Below, piece by piece: positions 36,946 to 51,517 of a stretch of DNA of 64,000 nucleotides. Position numbers and translations under genes: made by a program. This DNA comes from Calliopsis andreniformis (taxonomy: Eukaryota > Arthropoda > Insecta > Hymenoptera > Andrenidae): assembly GCF_051401765.1 (NCBI RefSeq), contig NW_027480480.1, forward strand, positions 2,356,001 to 2,420,000, given 5' to 3'. The notes beneath the pieces are model-generated. The model made no database searches. It saw only the letters and a list, made by a program, of their open reading frames with translations, and had not been told where the DNA came from. Each line of letters opens with the position of its first letter. Positions within the stretch are counted from its first letter, which is position 1.

Positions 36946-39900
36946 TTGAGGTTTGAGGATTGAGGATTGTAGATTGAGTATTGAGGATTGAAGATTGAGG
37001 ATTGAGGATTGAGGATTGAGGAATGAGGATTGAAGATTGAGTATTGAGGATTGAAGATTGAGGATAGAGGATTGAGTACTGAGGATGGAGGATGAGGGCT
37101 GAGGGTTGAGGATTGAGGATTGAGAAATGAGGATTGAGGATTGAGGATTGAAATTGAGGATTGGGTATTGAGGATTGAAGAATGAGGATTGAGGAATTAG
37201 GATTGAGGATTGAGGATTGAGGATTGAAGATTGAGGATTGGGTATTGAGGATTGAAGAATGAGGATTGAGGATTGAGGATTGAGGATTGAGTATTGAAGA
37301 TTGAGTGTTGAGGATTGAAGATTGAGGATTGAGGATTGAGGATTGAGGATTGAGGATTGAAGATTGAGTATTGAGGATTGAATATTGAGGATTGAGGTTT
37401 GAGGTTTGAGGATTGAGGATTGAGGATTGAGGATTGAGGATTGAGTATTGAAGATTGAGTATTGATGCCTGAGGATTGAGGATCGAGGATTGAGGATTGA
37501 GGATTGGAGATTGATTATTGAGGATTGAAGATTGAGGATTGAGGATTGAGGATTGAGAATTGAGAATTGAGTATGAGGACTGAGGGTTGAGGATTGAGGT
37601 TTGAGGAATGAGGATTGAGGGTTGGGGAATGAGGATTGAGGATTGAGGATTGAGGATTGAGCATTGAAGATTGAGTATTGATGCCTGAGGATTGAGGATT
37701 GAGGATTGGTGATTGAGTATTGATGATTGAATATTGAGGATTGAGGATTGAGGATTGAGGATTGAGGATTGAGGATTGAGGATTGAAGATTGAGAATTGA
37801 TGATTGAATATTGAGGATTGAGGATTGAGGTTTGAGGATTGAGGACGAGGACTGACGGTAGAGGATTTAGGTTTGAGGATTGAGGATTGAGGGATGAGGA
37901 TTGAGGATGAGTGCTAAGGGTCGGGGATTGATGTTCGACGACTGAGGACTGAGGATTGAGGATTGAGAATTGAGGATAGATGTTTGAGGATTGAAGATTG
38001 AGGATTGAGGATTGAGGATTGAGGAATGAGGATTGAAGACTGAGTATTGAGGATAGAAGATTGAGGATAGAGGATTGAGTACTGAGGATGGAGGATAAGG
38101 GCTGAGGGTTGAGGATTGAGGATTGAGAAATGAGGATTGAGGATTGAGGATTGAAATTGAGGATTGGGTATTGAGGATTGAAGAATGAGGATTGAGGAAT
38201 TAGGATTGAGGATTGAGGACTGAGGATTGAAGATTGAGGATTGGGTATTGAGGATTGAAGAATGAGGATTGAGGATTGAGGATTGAGGATTGAGGATTGA
38301 AGATTGAGTGTTGAGGATTGAAAATTGAGGATTGAGGATTGACGATTGAGGATTGAGGATTGAAGATTGAGTATTGAGGATTGAAGATGGAGGATTGAGT
38401 ATTGAGGATTGAGGATTCAGGGTTGAAGATTGAAGATTGAGGATTGAGGATTGAGGATTGAGGATTGAGGATTGAAGATTGAATATTTATGATAGAATAT
38501 TGAGGACTGAGGATTGAGGGTTGTGGATTGAGGACGAGGACTGAGGGTTGAATATTGGTGTTTGAGGTCTGAGGATTAAGGATTGAGGATTGAGAATTGA
38601 GAATTGAGGATTAAGGATTGAAGATTAAGGATTGGGTATTTAGGATTGAAGAATGAGGATTGAGGATTGAGGTTTGAGGATTGGGGATTGAAGATTGAGT
38701 ATTGATGATTGACTATTGAGGATTGAGGATTGAGGTTTGAGGATTGAGGATGAAGACTGAGGGTTGAGGATTGAGGTTTGAGGAACGAGGATTGAGGATT
38801 GAGGATTGAGGACTAAGGATTGACGATTGAGTATTGAAGATTGAGGATTGATGACTGAGGATTGACGACTGAGAATTGAGGACTGAGGATTGATGATTGA
38901 AGATTGAGTATTGAGGATTGAATATTGCGGATTGAGGATTGAGGATTGAGGATTGAGGATTGAGGATTGAGGATTGAAGAGTGAGTATTGAGTATTGAAG
39001 GTTGAGGATTGTGGATTGAGGATTAAGGATTGAGGATTGAATATTGTAGATTGAGTATTGATGCCTGAGGATTGAGGATTGAGGATTGAGGATTGAGGAT
39101 TGAGGATGGAAGATTGAGTATTGGGGATTGAAGATTGAGGGTTGAAGATTGAGTATTGATGATTGAATATTGAGTATTGAGGATTGAGGATCGAGGATTG
39201 AGGATTGAGGATTGAGGATTGAAGATTGAGTATTGCTGATTGAATATTGAGGATTGGGGATTGAGGTTTGAGGATTGAGGACGAGGACTGACGGTAGAGG
39301 ATTTAGGTTTGAGGATGCGTGCTAAGCGTCGGGGGTTGAGATTCGACGACTGAGGACTGAGGATTGAGGATTGAGAATTGAGGATTGATGTTTGAGGATT
39401 GAAGATTGAGGATTGGGTATTGAGGATTGAGGAATGAGGATTGAGGATTGAGGATTGAGGATCTAGGATTGGAGATTGATTATTGAGTATTGAAGGTTGA
39501 GGATTGTGGATTGAGGGATGAGGATTGAGGATGAGTGCTAAGGGTCGGGGATTGATGTTCGACGACTGAGGACTGAGGATTGAGGATTGAGAATTGAGGA
39601 TAGATGTTTGAGGATTGAGGATTGAGGATTGAGGAATGAGGATTGAAGATTGAGTATTGAGGATTGAAGATTGAGGATAGAGGATTGAGTACTGAGGATG
39701 GAGGATGAGGGCTGAGGGTTGAGGATTGAGGATTGAGAAATGAGGATTGAGGATTGAGGATTGAAATTGAGGATTGGGTATTGAGGATTGAAGAATGAGG
39801 ATTGAGGAATTAGGAATGAGGATTGAGGATTGAGGATTGAAGATTGAGGATTGGGTATTGAGGATTGAAGAATGAGGATTGAGGATTGAGGATTGAGGAT

Positions 39901-42900
39901 TGAGGATTGAAGATTGAGTGTTGAGGATTGAAAATTGAGGATTGAGGATAGACGATTGAGGATTGAGGATTGAAGATTGAGTATTGAGGATTGAAGATGG
40001 AGGATTGAGTATTGAGGATTGAGGATTCAGGGTTGAAGATTGAGGATTGAGGATTGAGGATTGAGGATTGAGGATTGAGGATTGAAGATTGAATATTTAT
40101 GATTGAATATTGAGGACTGAGGATTGAGGGTTGTGGATTGAGGACGAGGACTGAGGGTTGAATATTGATGTTTGAGGACTGAGGATTAAGGATTGAGGAT
40201 TGAGAATTGAGGATTGAGGATTAAGGATTGAAGATTAAGGATTGGGTATTTAGGATTGAAGAGTGAGGATTGATGCCTGAGGATTGAGGATTGAGGATTG
40301 AGGATTGAGGATTGAGGATGGAAGATCGAGTATTGAGGATTGAAGATTGAGGGTTGAAGATTGAGTATTGATGATTGAATATTGAGGATTGAGGATTGAG
40401 GATTGAGGATTGAGGATTGAGGATCTAGGATTGGAGATTAATTATTGAGTATAGAAGCTTGAGGATTGTGGATTGAGGGTTGAGGATTGAGGATTGAGGA
40501 TTGAGGATTCAGGATTGAGAATTGAGGATTGAGGTTTGAGGATTGAAGATTGAGTATTGATGATTGAATATTGAGGATTGAGGATTGAGGATTGAGGATT
40601 GAAGAATGAGTATTGAGGATTGAAGATTGAGGATTGAGTATTGAGGATTGAGGATTCAGGGTTGAAGATTGAGGATTGAGGATTGAGGATTGAGGATTGA
40701 GGATTGAGGATTGAAGATTGAATATTGATGATTGAATATTGAGGACTGAGGATTGAGGGTTGTGGATTGAGGACGAGGACTGAGGGTTGAATATTGACGT
40801 TTGAGGTCTGAGGATTAAGGATTGAGGATTGAGAATTGAGTATTGAGGATTGAGGATTGAAGATTGAGGATTGGGTATTTAGGATTGAAGAATGAGGATT
40901 GAGGATTGAGGTTTTAGGATTGAGGATTGAAGATTGAGTCTAGATGATTGAATATTGAGGATTGAGGATTCAGGTTTGAGGATTGAGGATGAAGTCTGAG
41001 GGTTGAGGATTGAGGTTTGAGGAACGAGGATTGAGGATTGAGGATTGAGGACTAAGGATTGACGATTGAGTATTGAAGATTGAGGAATGATGGCTGAGGA
41101 TTGACGACTGAGAATTGAGGATTGAGGATTGATGATTGAAGGTTGAGTATTGAGGATTGAATATTGAGTATTGAGGATTGAGGATTGAGGATTGAGGATT
41201 GAGGATTGAGTATTGAAGATTGAGTATTGAGTATTGAAGGTTGAGGATTGTGGATTGAGGATTAAGGATTGAGGATTGAATATTGTAGATTGAGTATTGA
41301 TACCTGAGGATTGAGGATTGAGGATTGAGGATTGAGGATTGAGGATTGAGGATTGAGGATTGAGGATTGAAGATTGAATATTTATGATTGAATATTGAGG
41401 ACTGAGGATTGAGGGTTGTGGATTGAGGACGAGGACTGAGGGTTGAATATTGATGTTTGAGGTCTGAGGATTAAGGATTGAGGATTGAGAATTGAGAATT
41501 GAGGATTAAGGATTGAAGATTAAGGATTGGGTATTTAGGATTGAAGAATGAGGATTGAGGATTGAGGTTTGAGGATTGGGCATTGAAGATTGAGTATTGA
41601 TGATTGAATATTGAGGATTGAGGATTGAGGTTTGAGGATTGAGGATGAAGACTGAGTGTTGAGGATTGAGGTTTGAGGAACGAGGATTGAGGATTGAGGA
41701 TTGAGGACTAAGGATTGACGATTGAGTATTGAATATTGAGGATTGATGACTGAGGATTGACGACTGTGAATTGAGGACTGAGGATTGATGATTGAAGATT
41801 GAGTATTGAGGATTGAATATTGCGGATTTAGGATTGAGGATTGAGGATTGAGGATTGAGGATTGAGGATTGAAGATTGAGTATTGAGTATTGAAGGTTGA
41901 GGATTGTGGATTGAGGACTAAGGATTGAGGATTGAATATTGTAGATTGAGTATTGATGCCTGAGGATTGAGGATTGAGGATTGAGGATTGAGGATCGAGG
42001 ATGGAAGATTGAGTATTGAGGATTGAAGATTGAGGGTTGAAGATTGAGTATTGATGATTGAATATTGAGGATTGAGGATTGAGGATTGAGGATTGAGGAT
42101 TGAGGATTGAGGATTGAAGATTGAGTATTGCTGATTGAATATTGAGTATTGGGGATTGAGGTTTGAGGATTGAGGACGAGGACTGACGGTAGAGGATTTA
42201 GGTTTGAGGATTGAGGATTGAGGACTGAGGATTGAGGATGCGTGCTAAGCGTCGGGGATTGAGATTCGACGATTGAGGACTGAGGATTGAGGATTGAGAA
42301 TTGAGGATTGATGTTTGAGGATTGAAGATTGAGGATTGGGTATTGAGGATTGAGGAATGAGGATTGAGGATTGAGGATTGAGGATCTAGGATTGGAGATT
42401 GATTATTGAGTATTGAAGGTTGAGGATTGTGGATTGAGGATTGAGGATTGAGGATTGAGGATTGAGGATTGAGGATTGAGGATTGAGGATTGAGGATTGA
42501 GGATTGAAGATTGAGTATTGATGATTGAATATTGAGGATTGAGGATTGAGGTTTGAGGATTGAGGATTGAGGATTGAGGATTGAGGATTGAGTATTGAAG
42601 ATTGAGTATTGATGCCTGAGGATTGAGGATCGAGGATTGAGGATTGAGGATTGGAGATTGATTATTGAGGATTGAAGATTGAGGATTGAGGATTGAGGAT
42701 TGAGAATTGGGAATTGAGTATGAGGACTGAGGGTTGAGGATTGATGTTTGAGGAATGAGGATTGAGGGTTGGGGAATGAGGATTCAGGATTGAGGATTGA
42801 GGATTGAGCATTGAAGATTGAGTATTGATGCCTGAGGATTGAGGATTGAGGATTGAGGATTGAAGATTGAGTGTTGAGGGTTGAAGATTGAGGACTGAGG

Positions 42901-43978
42901 ATTGAGGATTGAGGATTGAGGATTGAAGATTGAGTATTGAGGATTGAAGATTGAGGATTGAGTATTGATGATTGAGGATTCAGGGTTGAAGATTGAGGAT
43001 TGAGGATTGAGGATTGACGATCTAGGATTGGAGATTGATTATTGAGTATAGAAGCTTGAGGATTGTGGATTGAGGATTGAGGATTGAGGATTGAGGATTG
43101 AGGATTGAGGATTGAGGATTGAGAATTGAGGATTGGAGATTGAGGATTGAGTATTGAGGATTGAGGATTCAGGGTTGAAGATTGAGGATTGAGGATTGAG
43201 GATTGAGGATTGAGGATTGAGGACTGAGGTTTGGGTATTGAGGATTGAGGAATGAGGATTGAGGATTGAGGTTTGAGGATTGAGGATTGTAGATTGAGTA
43301 TTGAGGATTGAAGATTGAGGATTGAGGATTGAGGATTGAGGAATGAGGATTGAAGATTGAGTATTGAGGATTGAAGATTGAGGATAGAGGATTGAGTACT
43401 GAGGATGGAGGATGAGGGCTGAGGGTTGAGGATTGAGGATTGAGAAATGAGGATTGAGGATTGAAGATTGAATATTTATGATTGAATATTGAGGACTGAG
43501 GATTGAGGGTTGTGGATTGAGGACGAGGACTGAGGGTTGAATATTGATGTTTGAGGTCTGAGGATTAAGGATTGAGGATTGAGAATTGAGAATTGAGGAT
43601 TAAGGATTGAAGATTAAGGATTGGGTATTTAGGATTGAAGAATGAGGATTGAGGATTGAGGTTTGAGGATTGGGCATTGAAGATTGAGTATTGATGATTG
43701 AATATTGAGGATTGAGGATTGAGGTTTGAGGATTGAGGATGAAGACTGAGGGTTGAGGATTGAGGTTTGAGGAACGAGGATTGAGGATTGAGGATTGAGG
43801 ACTAAGGATTGACGATTGAGTATTGAATATTGAGGATTGATGACTGAGGATTGACGACTGTGAATTGAGGACTGAGGATTGATGATTGAAGATTGAGTAT
43901 TGAGGATTGAATATTGCGGATTTAGGATTGAGGATTGAGGATTGAGGATTGAGGATTGAGGATTGAAGATTGAGTATT
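36826..43978 (+). repeat. 7,539-bp tandem duplication, first copy
   Basis: Anchors recur at exactly +7,539 (1,077 heptamers): GGACTCAGGG at 36,845, GGATTGGTGA at 37,703, GTCTAGATG at 40,938, CGATCTAGGA at 43,018 and GAGAAATGAG at 43,442. In the places I compared, the rare variants AGGATAAGG (near 38,094), GAATTAGGAATGAGG (near 39,805), AGATCGAG (near 40,323) and GACTGAGTGTTG (near 41,650) are all shared, and I saw no differences. It contains a full 2,094-bp repeat unit (about 41,370-43,463) and the start of a second. Confidence 0.88.
40938..40946 (+). other. GTCTAGATG marker, first of seven
   Basis: This variant, which contains the palindrome TCTAGA, occurs at 40,938, 48,477, 55,589, 58,561, 59,693, 60,818 and 62,887 and was not seen elsewhere. 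It tracks one lineage of segments copied rightward: spacings are 7,539, 7,112, 2,972, 1,132, 1,125 and 2,069. Confidence 0.75.
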
Positions 43979-44364
43979 GAGGATTGAAGATTGAGGATAG
44001 AGGATTGAGTACTGAGGATGGAGGATGAGGGCTGAGGGTTGAGGATTGAGGATTGAGAAATGAGGATTGAGGATTGAAGATTGAATATTTATGATTGAAT
44101 ATTGAGGACTGAGGATTGAGGGTTGTGGATTGAGGACGAGGACTGAGGGTTGAATATTGATGTTTGAGGTCTGAGGATTAAGGATTGAGGATTGAGAATT
44201 GAGAATTGAGGATTAAGGATTGAAGATTAAGGATTGGGTATTTAGGATTGAAGAATGAGGATTGAGGATTGAGGTTTGAGGATTGGGCATTGAAGATTGA
44301 GTATTGATGATTGAATATTGAGGATTGAGGATTGAGGTTTGAGGATTGAGGATGAAGACTGAGG
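43979..44364 (+). repeat. Junction segment, partial 613-bp tandem copy
   Basis: This 386-base piece separates the two 7,153-bp matching segments. It repeats about 43,366-43,740 at a shift of 613 (GGATAGAGG at 43,382 and 43,995; AATATTTATG at 43,471 and 44,084). It ends near 44,352, where GATGAAGACTGAGG passes into GATTGAGTATTGAGG, the start of the second 7,539-bp copy. It has no counterpart at the end of the second copy, which continues as GAGTATTGAGTATTGAAGG. Confidence 0.78.
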
Positions 44365-47300
44365 ATTGAGTATTGAGGATTGAGGACTCAGGGTTGAAGA
44401 TTGAGGATTGAGGATTGAGGATTGAGGATTGAGGATTGAGGACTGAGGTTTGGGTATTGAGGATTGAGGAATGAGGATTGAGGATTGAGGTTTGAGGATT
44501 GAGGATTGTAGATTGAGTATTGAGGATTGAAGATTGAGGATTGAGGATTGAGGATTGAGGAATGAGGATTGAAGATTGAGTATTGAGGATTGAAGATTGA
44601 GGATAGAGGATTGAGTACTGAGGATGGAGGATGAGGGCTGAGGGTTGAGGATTGAGGATTGAGAAATGAGGATTGAGGATTGAGGATTGAAATTGAGGAT
44701 TGGGTATTGAGGATTGAAGAATGAGGATTGAGGAATTAGGATTGAGGATTGAGGATTGAGGATTGAAGATTGAGGATTGGGTATTGAGGATTGAAGAATG
44801 AGGATTGAGGATTGAGGATTGAGGATTGAGTATTGAAGATTGAGTGTTGAGGATTGAAGATTGAGGATTGAGGATTGAGGATTGAGGATTGAGGATTGAA
44901 GATTGAGTATTGAGGATTGAATATTGAGGATTGAGGTTTGAGGTTTGAGGATTGAGGATTGAGGATTGAGGATTGAGGATTGAGTATTGAAGATTGAGTA
45001 TTGATGCCTGAGGATTGAGGATCGAGGATTGAGGATTGAGGATTGGAGATTGATTATTGAGGATTGAAGATTGAGGATTGAGGATTGAGGATTGAGAATT
45101 GAGAATTGAGTATGAGGACTGAGGGTTGAGGATTGAGGTTTGAGGAATGAGGATTGAGGGTTGGGGAATGAGGATTGAGGATTGAGGATTGAGGATTGAG
45201 CATTGAAGATTGAGTATTGATGCCTGAGGATTGAGGATTGAGGATTGGTGATTGAGTATTGATGATTGAATATTGAGGATTGAGGATTGAGGATTGAGGA
45301 TTGAGGATTGAGGATTGAGGATTGAAGATTGAGAATTGATGATTGAATATTGAGGATTGAGGATTGAGGTTTGAGGATTGAGGACGAGGACTGACGGTAG
45401 AGGATTTAGGTTTGAGGATTGAGGATTGAGGGATGAGGATTGAGGATGAGTGCTAAGGGTCGGGGATTGATGTTCGACGACTGAGGACTGAGGATTGAGG
45501 ATTGAGAATTGAGGATAGATGTTTGAGGATTGAAGATTGAGGATTGAGGATTGAGGATTGAGGAATGAGGATTGAAGACTGAGTATTGAGGATAGAAGAT
45601 TGAGGATAGAGGATTGAGTACTGAGGATGGAGGATAAGGGCTGAGGGTTGAGGATTGAGGATTGAGAAATGAGGATTGAGGATTGAGGATTGAAATTGAG
45701 GATTGGGTATTGAGGATTGAAGAATGAGGATTGAGGAATTAGGATTGAGGATTGAGGACTGAGGATTGAAGATTGAGGATTGGGTATTGAGGATTGAAGA
45801 ATGAGGATTGAGGATTGAGGATTGAGGATTGAGGATTGAAGATTGAGTGTTGAGGATTGAAAATTGAGGATTGAGGATTGACGATTGAGGATTGAGGATT
45901 GAAGATTGAGTATTGAGGATTGAAGATGGAGGATTGAGTATTGAGGATTGAGGATTCAGGGTTGAAGATTGAAGATTGAGGATTGAGGATTGAGGATTGA
46001 GGATTGAGGATTGAAGATTGAATATTTATGATAGAATATTGAGGACTGAGGATTGAGGGTTGTGGATTGAGGACGAGGACTGAGGGTTGAATATTGGTGT
46101 TTGAGGTCTGAGGATTAAGGATTGAGGATTGAGAATTGAGAATTGAGGATTAAGGATTGAAGATTAAGGATTGGGTATTTAGGATTGAAGAATGAGGATT
46201 GAGGATTGAGGTTTGAGGATTGGGGATTGAAGATTGAGTATTGATGATTGACTATTGAGGATTGAGGATTGAGGTTTGAGGATTGAGGATGAAGACTGAG
46301 GGTTGAGGATTGAGGTTTGAGGAACGAGGATTGAGGATTGAGGATTGAGGACTAAGGATTGACGATTGAGTATTGAAGATTGAGGATTGATGACTGAGGA
46401 TTGACGACTGAGAATTGAGGACTGAGGATTGATGATTGAAGATTGAGTATTGAGGATTGAATATTGCGGATTGAGGATTGAGGATTGAGGATTGAGGATT
46501 GAGGATTGAGGATTGAAGAGTGAGTATTGAGTATTGAAGGTTGAGGATTGTGGATTGAGGATTAAGGATTGAGGATTGAATATTGTAGATTGAGTATTGA
46601 TGCCTGAGGATTGAGGATTGAGGATTGAGGATTGAGGATTGAGGATGGAAGATTGAGTATTGGGGATTGAAGATTGAGGGTTGAAGATTGAGTATTGATG
46701 ATTGAATATTGAGTATTGAGGATTGAGGATCGAGGATTGAGGATTGAGGATTGAGGATTGAAGATTGAGTATTGCTGATTGAATATTGAGGATTGGGGAT
46801 TGAGGTTTGAGGATTGAGGACGAGGACTGACGGTAGAGGATTTAGGTTTGAGGATGCGTGCTAAGCGTCGGGGGTTGAGATTCGACGACTGAGGACTGAG
46901 GATTGAGGATTGAGAATTGAGGATTGATGTTTGAGGATTGAAGATTGAGGATTGGGTATTGAGGATTGAGGAATGAGGATTGAGGATTGAGGATTGAGGA
47001 TCTAGGATTGGAGATTGATTATTGAGTATTGAAGGTTGAGGATTGTGGATTGAGGGATGAGGATTGAGGATGAGTGCTAAGGGTCGGGGATTGATGTTCG
47101 ACGACTGAGGACTGAGGATTGAGGATTGAGAATTGAGGATAGATGTTTGAGGATTGAGGATTGAGGATTGAGGAATGAGGATTGAAGATTGAGTATTGAG
47201 GATTGAAGATTGAGGATAGAGGATTGAGTACTGAGGATGGAGGATGAGGGCTGAGGGTTGAGGATTGAGGATTGAGAAATGAGGATTGAGGATTGAGGAT

Positions 47301-50300
47301 TGAAATTGAGGATTGGGTATTGAGGATTGAAGAATGAGGATTGAGGAATTAGGAATGAGGATTGAGGATTGAGGATTGAAGATTGAGGATTGGGTATTGA
47401 GGATTGAAGAATGAGGATTGAGGATTGAGGATTGAGGATTGAGGATTGAAGATTGAGTGTTGAGGATTGAAAATTGAGGATTGAGGATAGACGATTGAGG
47501 ATTGAGGATTGAAGATTGAGTATTGAGGATTGAAGATGGAGGATTGAGTATTGAGGATTGAGGATTCAGGGTTGAAGATTGAGGATTGAGGATTGAGGAT
47601 TGAGGATTGAGGATTGAGGATTGAAGATTGAATATTTATGATTGAATATTGAGGACTGAGGATTGAGGGTTGTGGATTGAGGACGAGGACTGAGGGTTGA
47701 ATATTGATGTTTGAGGACTGAGGATTAAGGATTGAGGATTGAGAATTGAGGATTGAGGATTAAGGATTGAAGATTAAGGATTGGGTATTTAGGATTGAAG
47801 AGTGAGGATTGATGCCTGAGGATTGAGGATTGAGGATTGAGGATTGAGGATTGAGGATGGAAGATCGAGTATTGAGGATTGAAGATTGAGGGTTGAAGAT
47901 TGAGTATTGATGATTGAATATTGAGGATTGAGGATTGAGGATTGAGGATTGAGGATTGAGGATCTAGGATTGGAGATTAATTATTGAGTATAGAAGCTTG
48001 AGGATTGTGGATTGAGGGTTGAGGATTGAGGATTGAGGATTGAGGATTCAGGATTGAGAATTGAGGATTGAGGTTTGAGGATTGAAGATTGAGTATTGAT
48101 GATTGAATATTGAGGATTGAGGATTGAGGATTGAGGATTGAAGAATGAGTATTGAGGATTGAAGATTGAGGATTGAGTATTGAGGATTGAGGATTCAGGG
48201 TTGAAGATTGAGGATTGAGGATTGAGGATTGAGGATTGAGGATTGAGGATTGAAGATTGAATATTGATGATTGAATATTGAGGACTGAGGATTGAGGGTT
48301 GTGGATTGAGGACGAGGACTGAGGGTTGAATATTGACGTTTGAGGTCTGAGGATTAAGGATTGAGGATTGAGAATTGAGTATTGAGGATTGAGGATTGAA
48401 GATTGAGGATTGGGTATTTAGGATTGAAGAATGAGGATTGAGGATTGAGGTTTTAGGATTGAGGATTGAAGATTGAGTCTAGATGATTGAATATTGAGGA
48501 TTGAGGATTCAGGTTTGAGGATTGAGGATGAAGTCTGAGGGTTGAGGATTGAGGTTTGAGGAACGAGGATTGAGGATTGAGGATTGAGGACTAAGGATTG
48601 ACGATTGAGTATTGAAGATTGAGGAATGATGGCTGAGGATTGACGACTGAGAATTGAGGATTGAGGATTGATGATTGAAGGTTGAGTATTGAGGATTGAA
48701 TATTGAGTATTGAGGATTGAGGATTGAGGATTGAGGATTGAGGATTGAGTATTGAAGATTGAGTATTGAGTATTGAAGGTTGAGGATTGTGGATTGAGGA
48801 TTAAGGATTGAGGATTGAATATTGTAGATTGAGTATTGATACCTGAGGATTGAGGATTGAGGATTGAGGATTGAGGATTGAGGATTGAGGATTGAGGATT
48901 GAGGATTGAAGATTGAATATTTATGATTGAATATTGAGGACTGAGGATTGAGGGTTGTGGATTGAGGACGAGGACTGAGGGTTGAATATTGATGTTTGAG
49001 GTCTGAGGATTAAGGATTGAGGATTGAGAATTGAGAATTGAGGATTAAGGATTGAAGATTAAGGATTGGGTATTTAGGATTGAAGAATGAGGATTGAGGA
49101 TTGAGGTTTGAGGATTGGGCATTGAAGATTGAGTATTGATGATTGAATATTGAGGATTGAGGATTGAGGTTTGAGGATTGAGGATGAAGACTGAGTGTTG
49201 AGGATTGAGGTTTGAGGAACGAGGATTGAGGATTGAGGATTGAGGACTAAGGATTGACGATTGAGTATTGAATATTGAGGATTGATGACTGAGGATTGAC
49301 GACTGTGAATTGAGGACTGAGGATTGATGATTGAAGATTGAGTATTGAGGATTGAATATTGCGGATTTAGGATTGAGGATTGAGGATTGAGGATTGAGGA
49401 TTGAGGATTGAAGATTGAGTATTGAGTATTGAAGGTTGAGGATTGTGGATTGAGGACTAAGGATTGAGGATTGAATATTGTAGATTGAGTATTGATGCCT
49501 GAGGATTGAGGATTGAGGATTGAGGATTGAGGATCGAGGATGGAAGATTGAGTATTGAGGATTGAAGATTGAGGGTTGAAGATTGAGTATTGATGATTGA
49601 ATATTGAGGATTGAGGATTGAGGATTGAGGATTGAGGATTGAGGATTGAGGATTGAAGATTGAGTATTGCTGATTGAATATTGAGTATTGGGGATTGAGG
49701 TTTGAGGATTGAGGACGAGGACTGACGGTAGAGGATTTAGGTTTGAGGATTGAGGATTGAGGACTGAGGATTGAGGATGCGTGCTAAGCGTCGGGGATTG
49801 AGATTCGACGATTGAGGACTGAGGATTGAGGATTGAGAATTGAGGATTGATGTTTGAGGATTGAAGATTGAGGATTGGGTATTGAGGATTGAGGAATGAG
49901 GATTGAGGATTGAGGATTGAGGATCTAGGATTGGAGATTGATTATTGAGTATTGAAGGTTGAGGATTGTGGATTGAGGATTGAGGATTGAGGATTGAGGA
50001 TTGAGGATTGAGGATTGAGGATTGAGGATTGAGGATTGAGGATTGAAGATTGAGTATTGATGATTGAATATTGAGGATTGAGGATTGAGGTTTGAGGATT
50101 GAGGATTGAGGATTGAGGATTGAGGATTGAGTATTGAAGATTGAGTATTGATGCCTGAGGATTGAGGATCGAGGATTGAGGATTGAGGATTGGAGATTGA
50201 TTATTGAGGATTGAAGATTGAGGATTGAGGATTGAGGATTGAGAATTGGGAATTGAGTATGAGGACTGAGGGTTGAGGATTGATGTTTGAGGAATGAGGA

Positions 50301-51517
50301 TTGAGGGTTGGGGAATGAGGATTCAGGATTGAGGATTGAGGATTGAGCATTGAAGATTGAGTATTGATGCCTGAGGATTGAGGATTGAGGATTGAGGATT
50401 GAAGATTGAGTGTTGAGGGTTGAAGATTGAGGACTGAGGATTGAGGATTGAGGATTGAGGATTGAAGATTGAGTATTGAGGATTGAAGATTGAGGATTGA
50501 GTATTGATGATTGAGGATTCAGGGTTGAAGATTGAGGATTGAGGATTGAGGATTGACGATCTAGGATTGGAGATTGATTATTGAGTATAGAAGCTTGAGG
50601 ATTGTGGATTGAGGATTGAGGATTGAGGATTGAGGATTGAGGATTGAGGATTGAGGATTGAGAATTGAGGATTGGAGATTGAGGATTGAGTATTGAGGAT
50701 TGAGGATTCAGGGTTGAAGATTGAGGATTGAGGATTGAGGATTGAGGATTGAGGATTGAGGACTGAGGTTTGGGTATTGAGGATTGAGGAATGAGGATTG
50801 AGGATTGAGGTTTGAGGATTGAGGATTGTAGATTGAGTATTGAGGATTGAAGATTGAGGATTGAGGATTGAGGATTGAGGAATGAGGATTGAAGATTGAG
50901 TATTGAGGATTGAAGATTGAGGATAGAGGATTGAGTACTGAGGATGGAGGATGAGGGCTGAGGGTTGAGGATTGAGGATTGAGAAATGAGGATTGAGGAT
51001 TGAAGATTGAATATTTATGATTGAATATTGAGGACTGAGGATTGAGGGTTGTGGATTGAGGACGAGGACTGAGGGTTGAATATTGATGTTTGAGGTCTGA
51101 GGATTAAGGATTGAGGATTGAGAATTGAGAATTGAGGATTAAGGATTGAAGATTAAGGATTGGGTATTTAGGATTGAAGAATGAGGATTGAGGATTGAGG
51201 TTTGAGGATTGGGCATTGAAGATTGAGTATTGATGATTGAATATTGAGGATTGAGGATTGAGGTTTGAGGATTGAGGATGAAGACTGAGGGTTGAGGATT
51301 GAGGTTTGAGGAACGAGGATTGAGGATTGAGGATTGAGGACTAAGGATTGACGATTGAGTATTGAATATTGAGGATTGATGACTGAGGATTGACGACTGT
51401 GAATTGAGGACTGAGGATTGATGATTGAAGATTGAGTATTGAGGATTGAATATTGCGGATTTAGGATTGAGGATTGAGGATTGAGGATTGAGGATTGAGG
51501 ATTGAAGATTGAGTATT
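44365..51517 (+). repeat. 7,539-bp tandem duplication, second copy
   Basis: Copy of 36,826-43,978 with no difference noticed at the sampled sites. The match ends at about 51,517 (GAGTATTGAGTATTG here, GAGTATTGAGGATTG at 43,978). Two copies of over 7 kb with no visible change are far more alike than the 3,690-bp or 2,094-bp pairs. This is therefore either the youngest amplification in the window or an assembly duplication; the sequence alone cannot decide. Confidence 0.87.
48900..50995 (+). repeat. 2,094-bp tandem duplication, first copy
   Basis: Anchors recur at +2,094: AATATTTATG at 48,916 and 51,010, CGATCTAGGA at 50,557 and 52,651, GGACTGAGG at 50,760 and 52,854. The same spacing is found inside the first 7,539-bp copy (41,377 and 43,471). 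The 2,094-bp duplication therefore predates the 7,539-bp one. 2,094 is 299 heptamers plus 1. Confidence 0.87.
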
